Translations under genes and position numbers: made by a program
In this document: positions 1 through 8,863 of the stretch, piece by piece
How positions within the stretch are numbered: the stretch's first letter is position 1
Layout: each line of letters starts with the position of its first letter
Notes under the pieces: model-generated
Told to the model about the DNA's origin: nothing
What the model saw: the letters and a program-made list of their open reading frames with translations, nothing else
Databases searched by the model: none
Source: Deltaproteobacteria bacterium
GTDB taxonomy: Bacteria; Desulfobacterota; Syntrophobacteria; Syntrophobacterales; Syntrophobacteraceae
Length of the DNA stretch: 64,000 bases
Reading direction: 5' to 3'
Assembly (NCBI GenBank): GCA_021777755.1
Contig: JAJYDE010000014.1
Span: 1 to 64,000, forward strand

Positions 1-2
1 CC

Positions 3-506
3 AACCTGATTGTAAACGGCGCCTGCGGAAGCAGTAACGGAGGCGATTTCAACACGGCCCCCGCAACCAACCTTTGCAACAGCGGCACGGCTTCGGCGCT
101 AAGCGGTTCGGGGCCCTGGAGCTGGAACTGCGCGGGACAAAACGGGGGAACCGCCGCCGCCTGCTCGGCCAACCTGATTGTAGACGGCGCCTGCGGAAGC
201 AGTAACGGAGGCGATTTCAACTCGGCCCCCGCAACCAACCTTTGCAGCAGCGGTACGGCTTCGGCGCTAAGCGGTTCGGGGCCCTGGAGCTGGAACTGCG
301 CGGGACAAAACGGGGGAACCGCGGCCGCCTGCTCGGCCAACCTGATTGTAAACGGCGCCTGCGGAAGCAGTAACGGAGGCGATTTCAACTCGGCCCCCGC
401 AACCAACCTTTGCAGCAGCGGCACGGCTTCGGCGCTAAGCGGTTCGGGGCCCTGGAGCTGGAACTGCGCGGGACAAAACGGGGGAACCGATGCGAGCTGC
501 TCGGCC
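3..506 (+). repeat. Three tandem 168-bp (56-codon) near-identical coding repeats
   Basis: aacctgattgta... recurs at 3, 171 and 339; the copies differ at only a few positions. Confidence 0.95.
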
Positions 507-827
507 AACCTGACGCCTGGAGGTCTTTGGCAAGACGCCCAAGTCTTGAGCGGAGGATGGGATTGGCTGAGTTGGTTTGGCTACTTCAATATAAACAGTT
601 CTCCCTGGATCTATCACATGCAGCATGGATGGCTTTACCCTTACGGGACTTCAACCGATAGCATCTGGTTTTATGACCCGGAAATGAACTCCTTTTGGTG
701 GACGAGCGCGGCGGATTACCCCTACGTATACAGGGCGAGTGACGGGGCATGGCTCTATTATAAGGAGGGCTCATCCAATCCGCGCTGGTTTTATAATTTC
801 AGCACAAACCAGTGGGAAGCCGATTAG
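3..827 (+). CDS. C-terminal part of a secreted/surface protein: three 56-aa Cys-containing repeats plus a W/Y-rich C-terminal domain (5' end outside window)
   Basis: Frame 3 is open from the window start to TAG at 825-827. Repeat unit NLIV(N/D)GACGSSNGGDFN..APATNLC.SGTASALSGSGPWSWNCAGQNGGTAAACSA; C-terminus ...PWIYHMQHGWLYPYGTSTDSIWFYDPEMNSFWWTS...GAWLYYKEGSSNPRWFYNFSTNQWEAD. Confidence 0.85.
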   Translation, partial: NLIVNGACGSSNGGDFNTAPATNLCNSGTASALSGSGPWSWNCAGQNGGTAAACSANLIVDGACGSSNGGDFNSAPATNLCSSGTASALSGSGPWSWNCAGQNGGTAAACSANLIVNGACGSSNGGDFNSAPATNLCSSGTASALSGSGPWSWNCAGQNGGTDASCSANLTPGGLWQDAQVLSGGWDWLSWFGYFNINSSPWIYHMQHGWLYPYGTSTDSIWFYDPEMNSFWWTSAADYPYVYRASDGAWLYYKEGSSNPRWFYNFSTNQWEAD

Positions 828-857
828 CTCGCCTCCGCAAACCCGAGTTGTTAGACA

Positions 858-885
858 GGTGGGCACGATTGATTCCGTGCCCACC
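858..885. terminator. Perfect 10-bp hairpin downstream of the repeat protein (no clear T tract)
   Basis: GGTGGGCACG-attgattc-CGTGCCCACC. Confidence 0.45.
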
Positions 886-1048
886 CGTCCCTCTTGAAGA
901 AAAGCTACTCAACCCGGATCTGTTTGAAATACCCGGTTGAGCGAGGCGGATAAGCCGTTTATGGTTTTCCCCCGTGAAACGGAAGTGGGCAAGCCGAAGG
1001 GGGTTACGCAGAGGGACAACCGGAAGGAAGTGCGACAGATATTCTGTC

Positions 1049-1080
1049 GAGGGGGACCCAAAATCCCCCTCTTTTTCTTC
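1049..1080 (+). terminator. Rho-independent terminator
   Basis: GAGGGGGA-CCCAAAA-TCCCCCTC followed by TTTTTCTTC. Confidence 0.75.
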
Positions 1081-1194
1081 TGAGCGGCTCTTTTCGTCCG
1101 GGGGCCTTGCCGTAATCTCGGTGCAACAGGCGGTGGGCAAGGCGCGGGAACCCGGGGCATCCCGGGGTTTGCCGGTTGGGGACGGCGAGACGAT

Positions 1195-1689
1195 TTAGTC
1201 GACTTTGAAAAAAGCCTTGGAGTTTGCTCCACAAACCGGACACAACTCCGGGCTCTCCTTTGCGGCGGTGTAGCCGCAAATTTTGCAGATGTAGTAGTCC
1301 TGCACGGGGAAATTTCCGGGGTCGGCGAGCGCCTGTTTATACAACTGGGCGTGCAGGGCCTCCACCTTGTTGGCGTAATCGAAGCCGATTTCCGCCGACT
1401 TGTTGCCTTCTTCCTTGGCATGGGCGATCATTTCCGGGTACATGTTCATAAATTCATGAGTCTCCCCGGCTATGGCGTCCTCGATGTTTTCCTTGGTGGT
1501 CTTGACCTTCCCCGCCGTACGCAGATGTTTTATGGCATGAACGGTTTCGGCTTCGGCGATGGCCCGAAAAAGCTTGGCCACCCCGTGCATGAACTCATCT
1601 TCGGCCCGCTGGGAATAAGCCAGGTACCTCCTGTTTGCCTGCGATTCACCCGCAAAGGCGTCCATCAGGTCCTTTTGGGTCTTGGACAT
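1195..1689 (-). CDS. Rubrerythrin
   Basis: MSKTQKDLMDAFAGESQANRRYLAYSQRAE... with C-terminal rubredoxin-like CKICGY...CPVCGA. Confidence 0.93.
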   Translation of the reverse strand: MSKTQKDLMDAFAGESQANRRYLAYSQRAEDEFMHGVAKLFRAIAEAETVHAIKHLRTAGKVKTTKENIEDAIAGETHEFMNMYPEMIAHAKEEGNKSAEIGFDYANKVEALHAQLYKQALADPGNFPVQDYYICKICGYTAAKESPELCPVCGANSKAFFKVD

Positions 1690-1836
1690 ATGTATGCTCC
1701 CGATGTTTGGAAAAATGGGTGGAAGAAAGGCGGCCGCATCACGGCCGCGGCCCTGCCGACTGGAAGTTGAAAAGATAAGAAGCGATGCAGGCAAAGTCAA
1801 ACCGCAAAAGCAAGACCGGAAGGCGGGGGCTCCCCT

Positions 1837-2591
1837 GGCAATCGCATGAAATCAAGCTTGTCATAGCCTGCCGATCCACCACACATCCGCCCGCTTTTTC
1901 CGTTTCTGGTTGCCGTTTATATCGCCGCCTCTATTTGCCGCTTCAGGACGTCGCTTTGCGGTTCCAAACCGCCTCGCGATATAAAACCCCTGCGATTGGC
2001 GACACACCGATTGTGATCCCGTTTAGGAAAATATGTATTGGAATCATTCCGCCTCCCCTCGACATCGGCGACAGGGGAAGCATCATGGCCAAAGCAAATG
2101 TCCGTAAAGGCGGGAAAAATGAACCGCGGGCAGGGAACCCTCTTGCGGCGGGGATTGATGTCGGTTTCAAATTTCACGTTGTGGCGGTTTCGCCCGAACA
2201 AGATTCCGAATAACCGGTACTCATCGCGCCTCAGCGGGCAAGGCCTTGCCGTGAGAACCCCCGAGGCGCGCCCCATCACCCCGAGGCGCTCAATCGATTC
2301 TCATTCGCCTCCCGTTCTATCGCCTATTTACGCACTTCGGTCTTCGCCTTCGTTTTTCGCCCTTTTCCCCATGCTGTTATCCATGCTGTTACTGTGCTGT
2401 TATCCATGCTGTTCACACGCCGTTGTTAGGCTGTTAATTTTGGCCGAGAAGTTCTCAAAAAATTAATTGAATAGCACTGTTAGGCGAATTGGGCGAAAAA
2501 AATATTTTTTTGACGGCATGAAATTGTCGCCGGATCGGCCATAATCGCAAAAGGGGGGTTACTGCTCTTCGATGAATTTCATGCGATTGCC
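1837..2591. mobile_element. Putative TIR-bounded element/MITE-like remnant carrying an IS110-like transposase fragment
   Basis: 16-bp perfect terminal inverted repeat GGCAATCGCATGAAAT at 1837-1852 and its reverse complement at 2576-2591; inner parts match the 27.74-28.02 kb copy in inverted orientation. Confidence 0.6.
2085..2213 (+). pseudogene. Truncated N-terminus of an IS110-family-like transposase
   Basis: MAKANVRKGGKNEPRAGNPLAAGIDVGFKFHVVAVSPEQDSE*: the GIDVG.xFHVVAV motif resembles the N-terminal RuvC-like strand of IS110 transposases; stops after 42 aa. Confidence 0.5.
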
Positions 2592-2824
2592 CTGCATGGT
2601 GCAATGCTCCGGGTATAACCGCTTTAACTTTGCCCGATTCGTAAATGGCACTCGGCCTGGCGGGAGAATGGGTGGTGGATTGGAAACTGGCTTTTTGAAC
2701 CTGAATTTTATACGATTGGCCTGTTGCCGTGACGCGATGAGGTTGTAAAATTGCACCATTATGCTAGGATACTGCCCCTGATTGCCGGGGGGGCTATGGG
2801 CTGCAAATTCTATTTGGAAAGTCT

Positions 2825-3625
2825 ATGGGTGTGGCGGAAGACAGTTTTTTCACGGATAAAGTTGCCATTATAACCGGGGGGTCGAGGGGAATCGGACGGG
2901 CGACGGCGTTGGCATTTGCCAAAGCCGGGGCCGATGTGGTCGTAAACCATTCCAAACCCGAGGGTGGCTCGAAAAAAAAGGCCGAAGAGGTTTGCCGCGC
3001 GATCGAGGATTTGGGCCGGGCCTCGCTTGCCGTGGCCGCCGATATAGCGCTCAAAGCCTCGGTGGGGGAAATGATGGAGGCGGTTTCGCGCTGGCGCGGA
3101 AGGCTCGATTTTCTGGTTCTAAACGCCGCCCGTGCCCCGTTCAAGCCCATCGAAAAGCTTCTGGAAAGAGAAATGCGCCAGCTTGTTGAAACCAACTACA
3201 TGGGCAACATCTTCTGCATTCAAAAAGCCCTGCCGCTGCTGGAGGCCTCCGGGGGCAAAATCGTCTTCATCTCCAGCCTGGGAAGCCGGTTCTACAACCC
3301 CTCTTATCCGCTCGGGAGCATGAAGGCCGCCATGGAAGCCCTGGTTCGGGACTGCTCGGAAACTCTGGGCGAAAGGGGCGTTTCGGTTAATGCGGTCTGC
3401 GGGGGTATTGTGAGGACCGATTCCTTCAAGACCTTGAGGCAGTACATGGAAGATTTGGAAAATATACCCGAGGAGCTGTGCGTGAGCCCGGAAGCTCTGG
3501 CCGATGTGGTTGTTTTTCTTTGCAGCCCGGGAGCACGAGGGATTCGCGGCCAGACCGTGGTGGTCGACAACGGCCTTGCCAATAGACTCTATCGCCCAGC
3601 CTGGGCTAAGAAAAACAGGGGTTGA
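2825..3625 (+). CDS. SDR-family oxidoreductase (FabG/FabL-like ketoacyl/enoyl-ACP reductase)
   Basis: N-terminal KVAIITGGSRGIGRATALAFAKAGADVVV; LNAA; first gene of the FAS-like operon. Confidence 0.85.
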   Translation: MGVAEDSFFTDKVAIITGGSRGIGRATALAFAKAGADVVVNHSKPEGGSKKKAEEVCRAIEDLGRASLAVAADIALKASVGEMMEAVSRWRGRLDFLVLNAARAPFKPIEKLLEREMRQLVETNYMGNIFCIQKALPLLEASGGKIVFISSLGSRFYNPSYPLGSMKAAMEALVRDCSETLGERGVSVNAVCGGIVRTDSFKTLRQYMEDLENIPEELCVSPEALADVVVFLCSPGARGIRGQTVVVDNGLANRLYRPAWAKKNRG

Positions 3626-3632
3626 ATAGATA

Positions 3633-4196
3633 ATGAAGCAAAATCTCATTGCCGAACAGAGGGTGATGGACGAAGTCAAAAAGGCGATCGCCGAGGGAAT
3701 CGATATCGATCCGGGCAGGATCAAGCCCGAGAGTTCTCTCATGAAAGATTTGGGGGCCGAATCGCTCGATTTTCTGGATATCAATTATCGGTTGGAGCAG
3801 ACCTTCGGAATCAAGATGGCCAGGCGAACGGTTATCGATCACATGGAGGAGTTGTTCGGCGAAGAGTCGGCCATCGACGCGGAGGGAAAACTCACTGCGA
3901 AAGCCGCCGAAGTGCTGGCCATGAGATATGACGGCCATGGCGATAAGATCAACTCGGGCATGGATATCGATGAACTGCCCGTGATGGTTACCGTTTCCTC
4001 CATAGTCGAAGGGGTGACCAACCTTTTGGATACGCTGCCCGAAAAGTGTTCCAACTGCGGTGCGGGCGACTGGAAGGTGGAGGAAGAATCCCGTGTTGTC
4101 TGCGGGTCGTGCGCGGAGCCCGCCGAATTTACCAGCGGCGATGATCTCATTGAAGACTGGCTTAACAAAATCCAGGAAGAAAAGAAAATCTTTTGA
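3633..4196 (+). CDS. Acyl carrier protein with C-terminal zinc-ribbon-like extension
   Basis: MKDLGAESLDFLDINYRLEQTFGI carries a phosphopantetheine-type DLGAESLD motif; C-terminal CSNCGAGDW...VVCGSCAE. Confidence 0.8.
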   Translation: MKQNLIAEQRVMDEVKKAIAEGIDIDPGRIKPESSLMKDLGAESLDFLDINYRLEQTFGIKMARRTVIDHMEELFGEESAIDAEGKLTAKAAEVLAMRYDGHGDKINSGMDIDELPVMVTVSSIVEGVTNLLDTLPEKCSNCGAGDWKVEEESRVVCGSCAEPAEFTSGDDLIEDWLNKIQEEKKIF

Positions 4197-5485
4197 ATCC
4201 AGAGACAAAAAAGAGACGGGTGGTCGTTACCGGCTATGGAATGATCACGCCGATCGGGAAAAACTCCGAGGAAACCTTTGCAAACGGGTGTCGGGGTGTT
4301 TCGGGCATCGATTTCATCAGTTCCTTTGAGACCAAGGGGCTGCCCTGTCGTGTGGGTGGCCAGGTAAGCGATTCCTGGCTCACCGGTTTTCAGCGCGAAA
4401 AACTTCAGGGGATCGAAAAATGCAGCTCCAGGGGCCTCAAGCTGATGCTCCGGGCCACCGGGGAAGCCGCCGAAATGGCCCGCCTGGATTCGATCGAAAA
4501 CCGGGCGGAGATCGGCGTAAGCCTCGGCTATCACGGAGAAAACCCTTCCGTTGAGGACTTGGTGCGCCTCTACCGTCACGCTGGAGGGGAGCACTGGGAC
4601 ATAAACGGCCTCACTAGAGACGGTGCCTATTCTTTCTTTAATTTCTTCCGCCGAAAGCCCGATGTGGCCGCTTCCATCCTGTCGCTTCTTTTCGATTGCA
4701 GGGGGGGGGGATATACGGTGGTTTCGGCCTGCGCGGCCGGGGCCCAGGCCATCGGAGAGGCCCTCGGGACCATAAGGGCCGGCAAAGCCGAAGTGATGGT
4801 GGCCGGCGGCTGCGAATCCAATCTCAACTTCATGGGTTTTGTCGGATTTGTTCTCATCCGCGCACTTGCCGAAAAATACTCTTCGGCCGACAAGGCTTCG
4901 AGGCCCTTCGACCGGAAGCGAAACGGCTTTGTCATGTCCGAGGGGGCCGGGGCGCTGATACTTGAGTCCCTCGAACACGCGGAGGCGCGCAAAGCCCCGA
5001 TCTTTGCCGAAATTCTGGGGTATGGTTCCTCGGCGGACGCCTACAGGATCACAGACATTCACCCCAAGGGAGACGGGGCGGTTTTCGCCATGCGGCGGGC
5101 TATCGCCGACGCGGGGGTTTCGGCCGCCGATATCGAATACATCAACGCCCACGGGACTTCGACCCTGCAAAACGATCAGATCGAAACGCTGGCTATAAAG
5201 AGGGTTTTCGGCGATAGGGCCAAACAGATCCCGGTAAGCTCCAACAAGTCCATGATCGGCCACACCATCGCAGGCGGCGGGGCGATAGAAGCCGGTCTCA
5301 CTATCATGGGCATGAACAGCTCAACCCTGCTTCCCACAATAAACTACGAGTTTCCCGACCCCAAATGCGATCTGGACTATGTTCCCAATGAGGCCCGCGG
5401 TTTGGAGCACGGGATCGCCCTTTCGAATTCCTTCGGATTTGGCGGCCAGAACGCATCCATTTGCCTGGGTAAATTCCGCGGATGA
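4193..5485 (+). CDS. Beta-ketoacyl-ACP synthase (KS1), catalytic motifs intact
   Basis: VVSACAAGAQAIG, NAHGTSTLQND, SNKSMIGHTIAGGGA; overlaps the ACP gene by 4 nt. Confidence 0.92.
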   Translation: MNPETKKRRVVVTGYGMITPIGKNSEETFANGCRGVSGIDFISSFETKGLPCRVGGQVSDSWLTGFQREKLQGIEKCSSRGLKLMLRATGEAAEMARLDSIENRAEIGVSLGYHGENPSVEDLVRLYRHAGGEHWDINGLTRDGAYSFFNFFRRKPDVAASILSLLFDCRGGGYTVVSACAAGAQAIGEALGTIRAGKAEVMVAGGCESNLNFMGFVGFVLIRALAEKYSSADKASRPFDRKRNGFVMSEGAGALILESLEHAEARKAPIFAEILGYGSSADAYRITDIHPKGDGAVFAMRRAIADAGVSAADIEYINAHGTSTLQNDQIETLAIKRVFGDRAKQIPVSSNKSMIGHTIAGGGAIEAGLTIMGMNSSTLLPTINYEFPDPKCDLDYVPNEARGLEHGIALSNSFGFGGQNASICLGKFRG

Positions 5486-6699
5486 AAACGGGCCTCAAAC
5501 CTGTATCGGCGCCTTCGGCCAACGTGGTGGCTATTACCGGCTCTGGAGCGGTCTGCTCGATCGGAAATTCGGTGCCAGGGATCGTTGAAGCCTTCCTGTG
5601 CGGAAAATCGGGGGCGGATGCGGGCGGGGCGGTGAAAAATCTTCCCGCCTTCAAAACCGCTGTTCCCCCTCAGCTTGCTCTCACCATGGGAAAGCATCTT
5701 GCCCTGCTCATGGCCTCGGTGGATGAAGCTCTGCGCACGGCCGGGATCTCTTCAGGGATGTTCGATCCCGGGGAGATGGGCTTTTTTGCCGGCATGGGAA
5801 TGGTGGATTATCACGTCGAGGATCTCTTGGGGGCCGTTACCAAATCGCTCGGCCCGGATGGCGATCTCGACTGCGACCGGTTTTTCGCCAAGGGCTACCG
5901 GGAAATCTATCCTTTGTGGCCTCTCGGGATGTTAAACAATGTGGCTTTCTGCCAGGCATCCATCCACTTTGGCCTTCGCGGGGAAAACTCCGTTTTTTGC
6001 CCGCACGGTGACGGGGCGGTTATGGCCGTATATGAAGCCGCCCGGGTGCTGAAAGAGGGCAGGGCGAAAGTGGCCCTGGCCGGCGGGATAAGCGAAGAGA
6101 TTTCCCCGCTCTCCCTTGCCAGGGCAAGATTTAAGGGAGTGCTCCAAGAGGGGGCGAAGACCTGCGGCCCCGCGCCGTTTCTTGGCGAAGCGGGGGCTAT
6201 GCTGGTCCTTGAGCCTTCGGGCGAAGCGGTTGCGAGGGGCGCCCGCATTCTTGGCCGCATCGAGGGTTTCGGTTTTTCCTGTGAAAGAAGCGAAGACGGT
6301 CGATTTGCCTCGACGCGGGCCATAGTCTCGGCAATGAGGCAGGCACTTTGCGATGCCGGGCTCAAAGCCGGTGAAATCGATTCTGTCATGCCCTCGGGCT
6401 TTGACAAAAACGAACTCGATGCCGTGCGGGAAGTCTTCGACGAGTCCGCGGTCGTGGCGGCCACTTCACAAGCGGTGGGAGAAATCCATGCCGCCGGGCC
6501 GGTCCTTAACGCCGCAATGGCGCTCTCATTTCCCGGCAACTTTTCGCCGCCCGGCGGGGGCGGCCGCACCCGGGGAGAAAATATCGGCCGGGTCCTCCTT
6601 AACGGGATCAGTTGCGAGGGGGGCTGCGGTTGCATGATTGTCGCAAAAGGCCCCCGAAGCGAAGGACAAAATCGAACTTCGAACAAAGAACAAGGATAG
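5482..6699 (+). CDS. Degenerate ketosynthase-like protein (KS2; possible chain-length-factor-like partner)
   Basis: KS fold-like alignment (GGxSEEISP..., FCPHGDGAV), but HGTST and GHxxG motifs are replaced by PSGFDKNELD and VGEIHAAG. Confidence 0.75.
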   Translation: MKTGLKPVSAPSANVVAITGSGAVCSIGNSVPGIVEAFLCGKSGADAGGAVKNLPAFKTAVPPQLALTMGKHLALLMASVDEALRTAGISSGMFDPGEMGFFAGMGMVDYHVEDLLGAVTKSLGPDGDLDCDRFFAKGYREIYPLWPLGMLNNVAFCQASIHFGLRGENSVFCPHGDGAVMAVYEAARVLKEGRAKVALAGGISEEISPLSLARARFKGVLQEGAKTCGPAPFLGEAGAMLVLEPSGEAVARGARILGRIEGFGFSCERSEDGRFASTRAIVSAMRQALCDAGLKAGEIDSVMPSGFDKNELDAVREVFDESAVVAATSQAVGEIHAAGPVLNAAMALSFPGNFSPPGGGGRTRGENIGRVLLNGISCEGGCGCMIVAKGPRSEGQNRTSNKEQG

Positions 6700-6703
6700 C
6701 CGT

Positions 6704-7150
6704 ATGCGACTTTTGTTCTACGACCGGATCAGCGATCTTGTGCCGGGCGAGTCGATTAGCGGGATAAAGACCTTTTGCCTTTCAGAGGAATATTTTCGCA
6801 GGCATTTCAGTAAGCAGCCTCTCGTGCCCGGGGTGATATTCATCGAGGCCATGGCCCAGCTTCTTGGTTGGCTCGTTATTCGCTCCCATGATTTCCGCCT
6901 CTCGGCGGTGATGTCCCTGGTGGAGGATGTGAAAATGGCCGCCGATCTTCGGCCCGGCTTTTCGGCGCAAATCTCCGGGCGCCTGATCTCGACGTCGCGG
7001 AGCGATTCGCTTGGCTCCGCACGGATGATGGTCGACGGGGTGGAAATTGCCTCCATCGGCAGAATCATTTACGTGCATTCCCGGGCCGCCGACCCGAAGG
7101 GGCTTCGGGCGCTGTTTGGCTATTACGGGGGGGCGCGGTGGACGCAGTAG
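6704..7150 (+). CDS. FabZ/FabA-like 3-hydroxyacyl-ACP dehydratase (hotdog)
   Basis: RHFSKQPLVPGVIFIEAMAQLLGWL motif. Confidence 0.8.
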   Translation: MRLLFYDRISDLVPGESISGIKTFCLSEEYFRRHFSKQPLVPGVIFIEAMAQLLGWLVIRSHDFRLSAVMSLVEDVKMAADLRPGFSAQISGRLISTSRSDSLGSARMMVDGVEIASIGRIIYVHSRAADPKGLRALFGYYGGARWTQ

Positions 7151-8442
7151 GCGGACAAGCCGGTCGAAGGGTTGTTGTGACGGGCCTCGGGCTCGCCACG
7201 GCGCTGGGGCTCGAAGTGGAGCAAAACTGGCGCAAGGCCTTGGCCGGGGTTTCGGGGGTGTGCTCAATCGAGCTCGGGTGGGCCAAAAAATCCCCTGTTC
7301 GGGCTGCGGCCATGGTTTGCGAGGACGACTGGCGCACGATCGGCGCTGAATTTCCCTCGGAGGCCCAATCCGAGGGGGAACGCCGGACTCTTTTCGCCCT
7401 CTGGGCGGCCCGAAAAGCCTTGCAGGACGCCCGAGTGGAACATGGTGGACAAGATTGTGCGCGCTTTGGCGTGGCTCTTGGCGCCGGGCTTGGCGTCAAT
7501 CGGCTGGAAGATATATCGAGGTGGCTTTCAAACGACAAAAAATTCGACGTCTTGCGTTTTAGCCAAGCGCAAGCCGGGCAAATCGAGCGCGATTCGGTAA
7601 TCAGAAACAACTCCAGCGCGCCCGCATCGCTTATAGCGAGAAAATTTGGTCTTACAGGCTTCAACACCACTGTCACCGCGGCGTGCGCCTCGGCGACCCT
7701 CGCCCTCGGGTCCGCATACCGCGCGATCCAAAGAGGGCAGGCCGACGTTGTTGTTGCCGGAGGCGCCGATTCGATGATAAATCCGGTGGGACTTGTCTTT
7801 TTTGTGCTACTGGGTTCGGCCGCCGTTTCGCCTGCGGAGCCCCAGAGTCTTTGCCGTCCTTTCGACCGCAAAAGGTCGGGTCTTGTCATGGGGGAGGGGG
7901 CGGGGATGGCGGTTCTGGAGGAAGAGTCCAGGGCCGTGGCTCGCGGTGCGCGCATTTATGCCGAAGTGGCCGGCTTCGCCTCGACCATGGACGCGTGGCG
8001 TCTTACCGCGCCCCATCCCGAAGGGGCGGGGGCGCAAAGGTGCATGAGCCTTGCCCTGGATGACGCCGGGATGTTGCCCGAGCAAATCGACTACATAAAC
8101 GCTCACGGCACATCGACGAAGTTAAACGATGCGGCCGAGACCTCGGCCATACGCAATCTTTTCCGCTCGCCGCCTCCTGTAAGCTCGAGCAAATCCATGA
8201 TCGGTCACCTGCTGGCGGGCTCCGGAGGACCCGAATTTGCTTTCACGGTGCTCTCGGTGGCCCAAGACCGTATTCACCCGACTATCAATCTTTCCAGTCC
8301 CGATCCGAAATGCGACCTGGACTACGTTGCGAACACGGGGCGCGAAAAGGTGGTTCGGGCGGCTCTATCCAATTCCTTTGGCTTCGGCGGTCAGAACGCG
8401 ACGATTGTGGTGAAAAAGTATTGCGGGCAAGGCTGCCCATGA
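7138..8442 (+). CDS. Beta-ketoacyl-ACP synthase (KS3)
   Basis: VTAACASATLALG, NAHGTSTKLND, SSKSMIGHLLAGSGG. Confidence 0.92.
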   Translation: MDAVGGQAGRRVVVTGLGLATALGLEVEQNWRKALAGVSGVCSIELGWAKKSPVRAAAMVCEDDWRTIGAEFPSEAQSEGERRTLFALWAARKALQDARVEHGGQDCARFGVALGAGLGVNRLEDISRWLSNDKKFDVLRFSQAQAGQIERDSVIRNNSSAPASLIARKFGLTGFNTTVTAACASATLALGSAYRAIQRGQADVVVAGGADSMINPVGLVFFVLLGSAAVSPAEPQSLCRPFDRKRSGLVMGEGAGMAVLEEESRAVARGARIYAEVAGFASTMDAWRLTAPHPEGAGAQRCMSLALDDAGMLPEQIDYINAHGTSTKLNDAAETSAIRNLFRSPPPVSSSKSMIGHLLAGSGGPEFAFTVLSVAQDRIHPTINLSSPDPKCDLDYVANTGREKVVRAALSNSFGFGGQNATIVVKKYCGQGCP

Positions 8443-8831
8443 TGCGCATTCTGCAGGGAATAGATATCGTTGCGGTTTCGAAGATGGAAAGGATCCTGGC
8501 GGCAAGCCCGGGACTTGCCTCGGAGATCTTCACCGAAGGGGAGCGCCGGTACTGTTTTTCAATGTCTCGGCCCCACGTTCATCTGGCGGGCCGGTTCGCG
8601 GCCAAGGAAGCCTGCCTTAAGGCGCTCGGCATGGGGCTTTCGGGTGAGGGAATCGACGGGGCGCTGCGCGAGGTGGAAGTGGTGGCCGGGACTTCCGGCA
8701 AACCCGCCTTGCGGGTTACCGGCAGGGTGGAGAAGACGGGCGGGAAAAAAAATGTCTGTCAGTACACAGTGTCCATTTCTCATTCCGGGGATTTCGCCGT
8801 GGCCTCGGTCATCCTTGTGGCCGGGGATTGA
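8439..8831 (+). CDS. acpS: Holo-[acyl-carrier-protein] synthase
   Basis: GIDIVAVSKMERIL...FTEGERRYC...HLAGRFAAKEACLKALG. Confidence 0.9.
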   Translation: MMRILQGIDIVAVSKMERILAASPGLASEIFTEGERRYCFSMSRPHVHLAGRFAAKEACLKALGMGLSGEGIDGALREVEVVAGTSGKPALRVTGRVEKTGGKKNVCQYTVSISHSGDFAVASVILVAGD

Positions 8832-8863
8832 CAGTATTGGCATAAAGACGGAAAGGACAGTCA

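Noticed and set aside
3-506. CRISPR or non-coding satellite
   Set aside because: 168-bp units are continuous, in frame and encode a protein module.
2690-2824. Sigma70 promoter for the FAS/PKS operon (TTGTAA / TATGCT-like)
   Set aside because: Hexamer spacing does not fit a standard promoter well enough to call.
3839-5263. 474-aa minus-strand ORF
   Set aside because: Antisense to the ACP and KS1 genes; no recognisable domain; long antisense ORFs are expected in GC-rich coding DNA.
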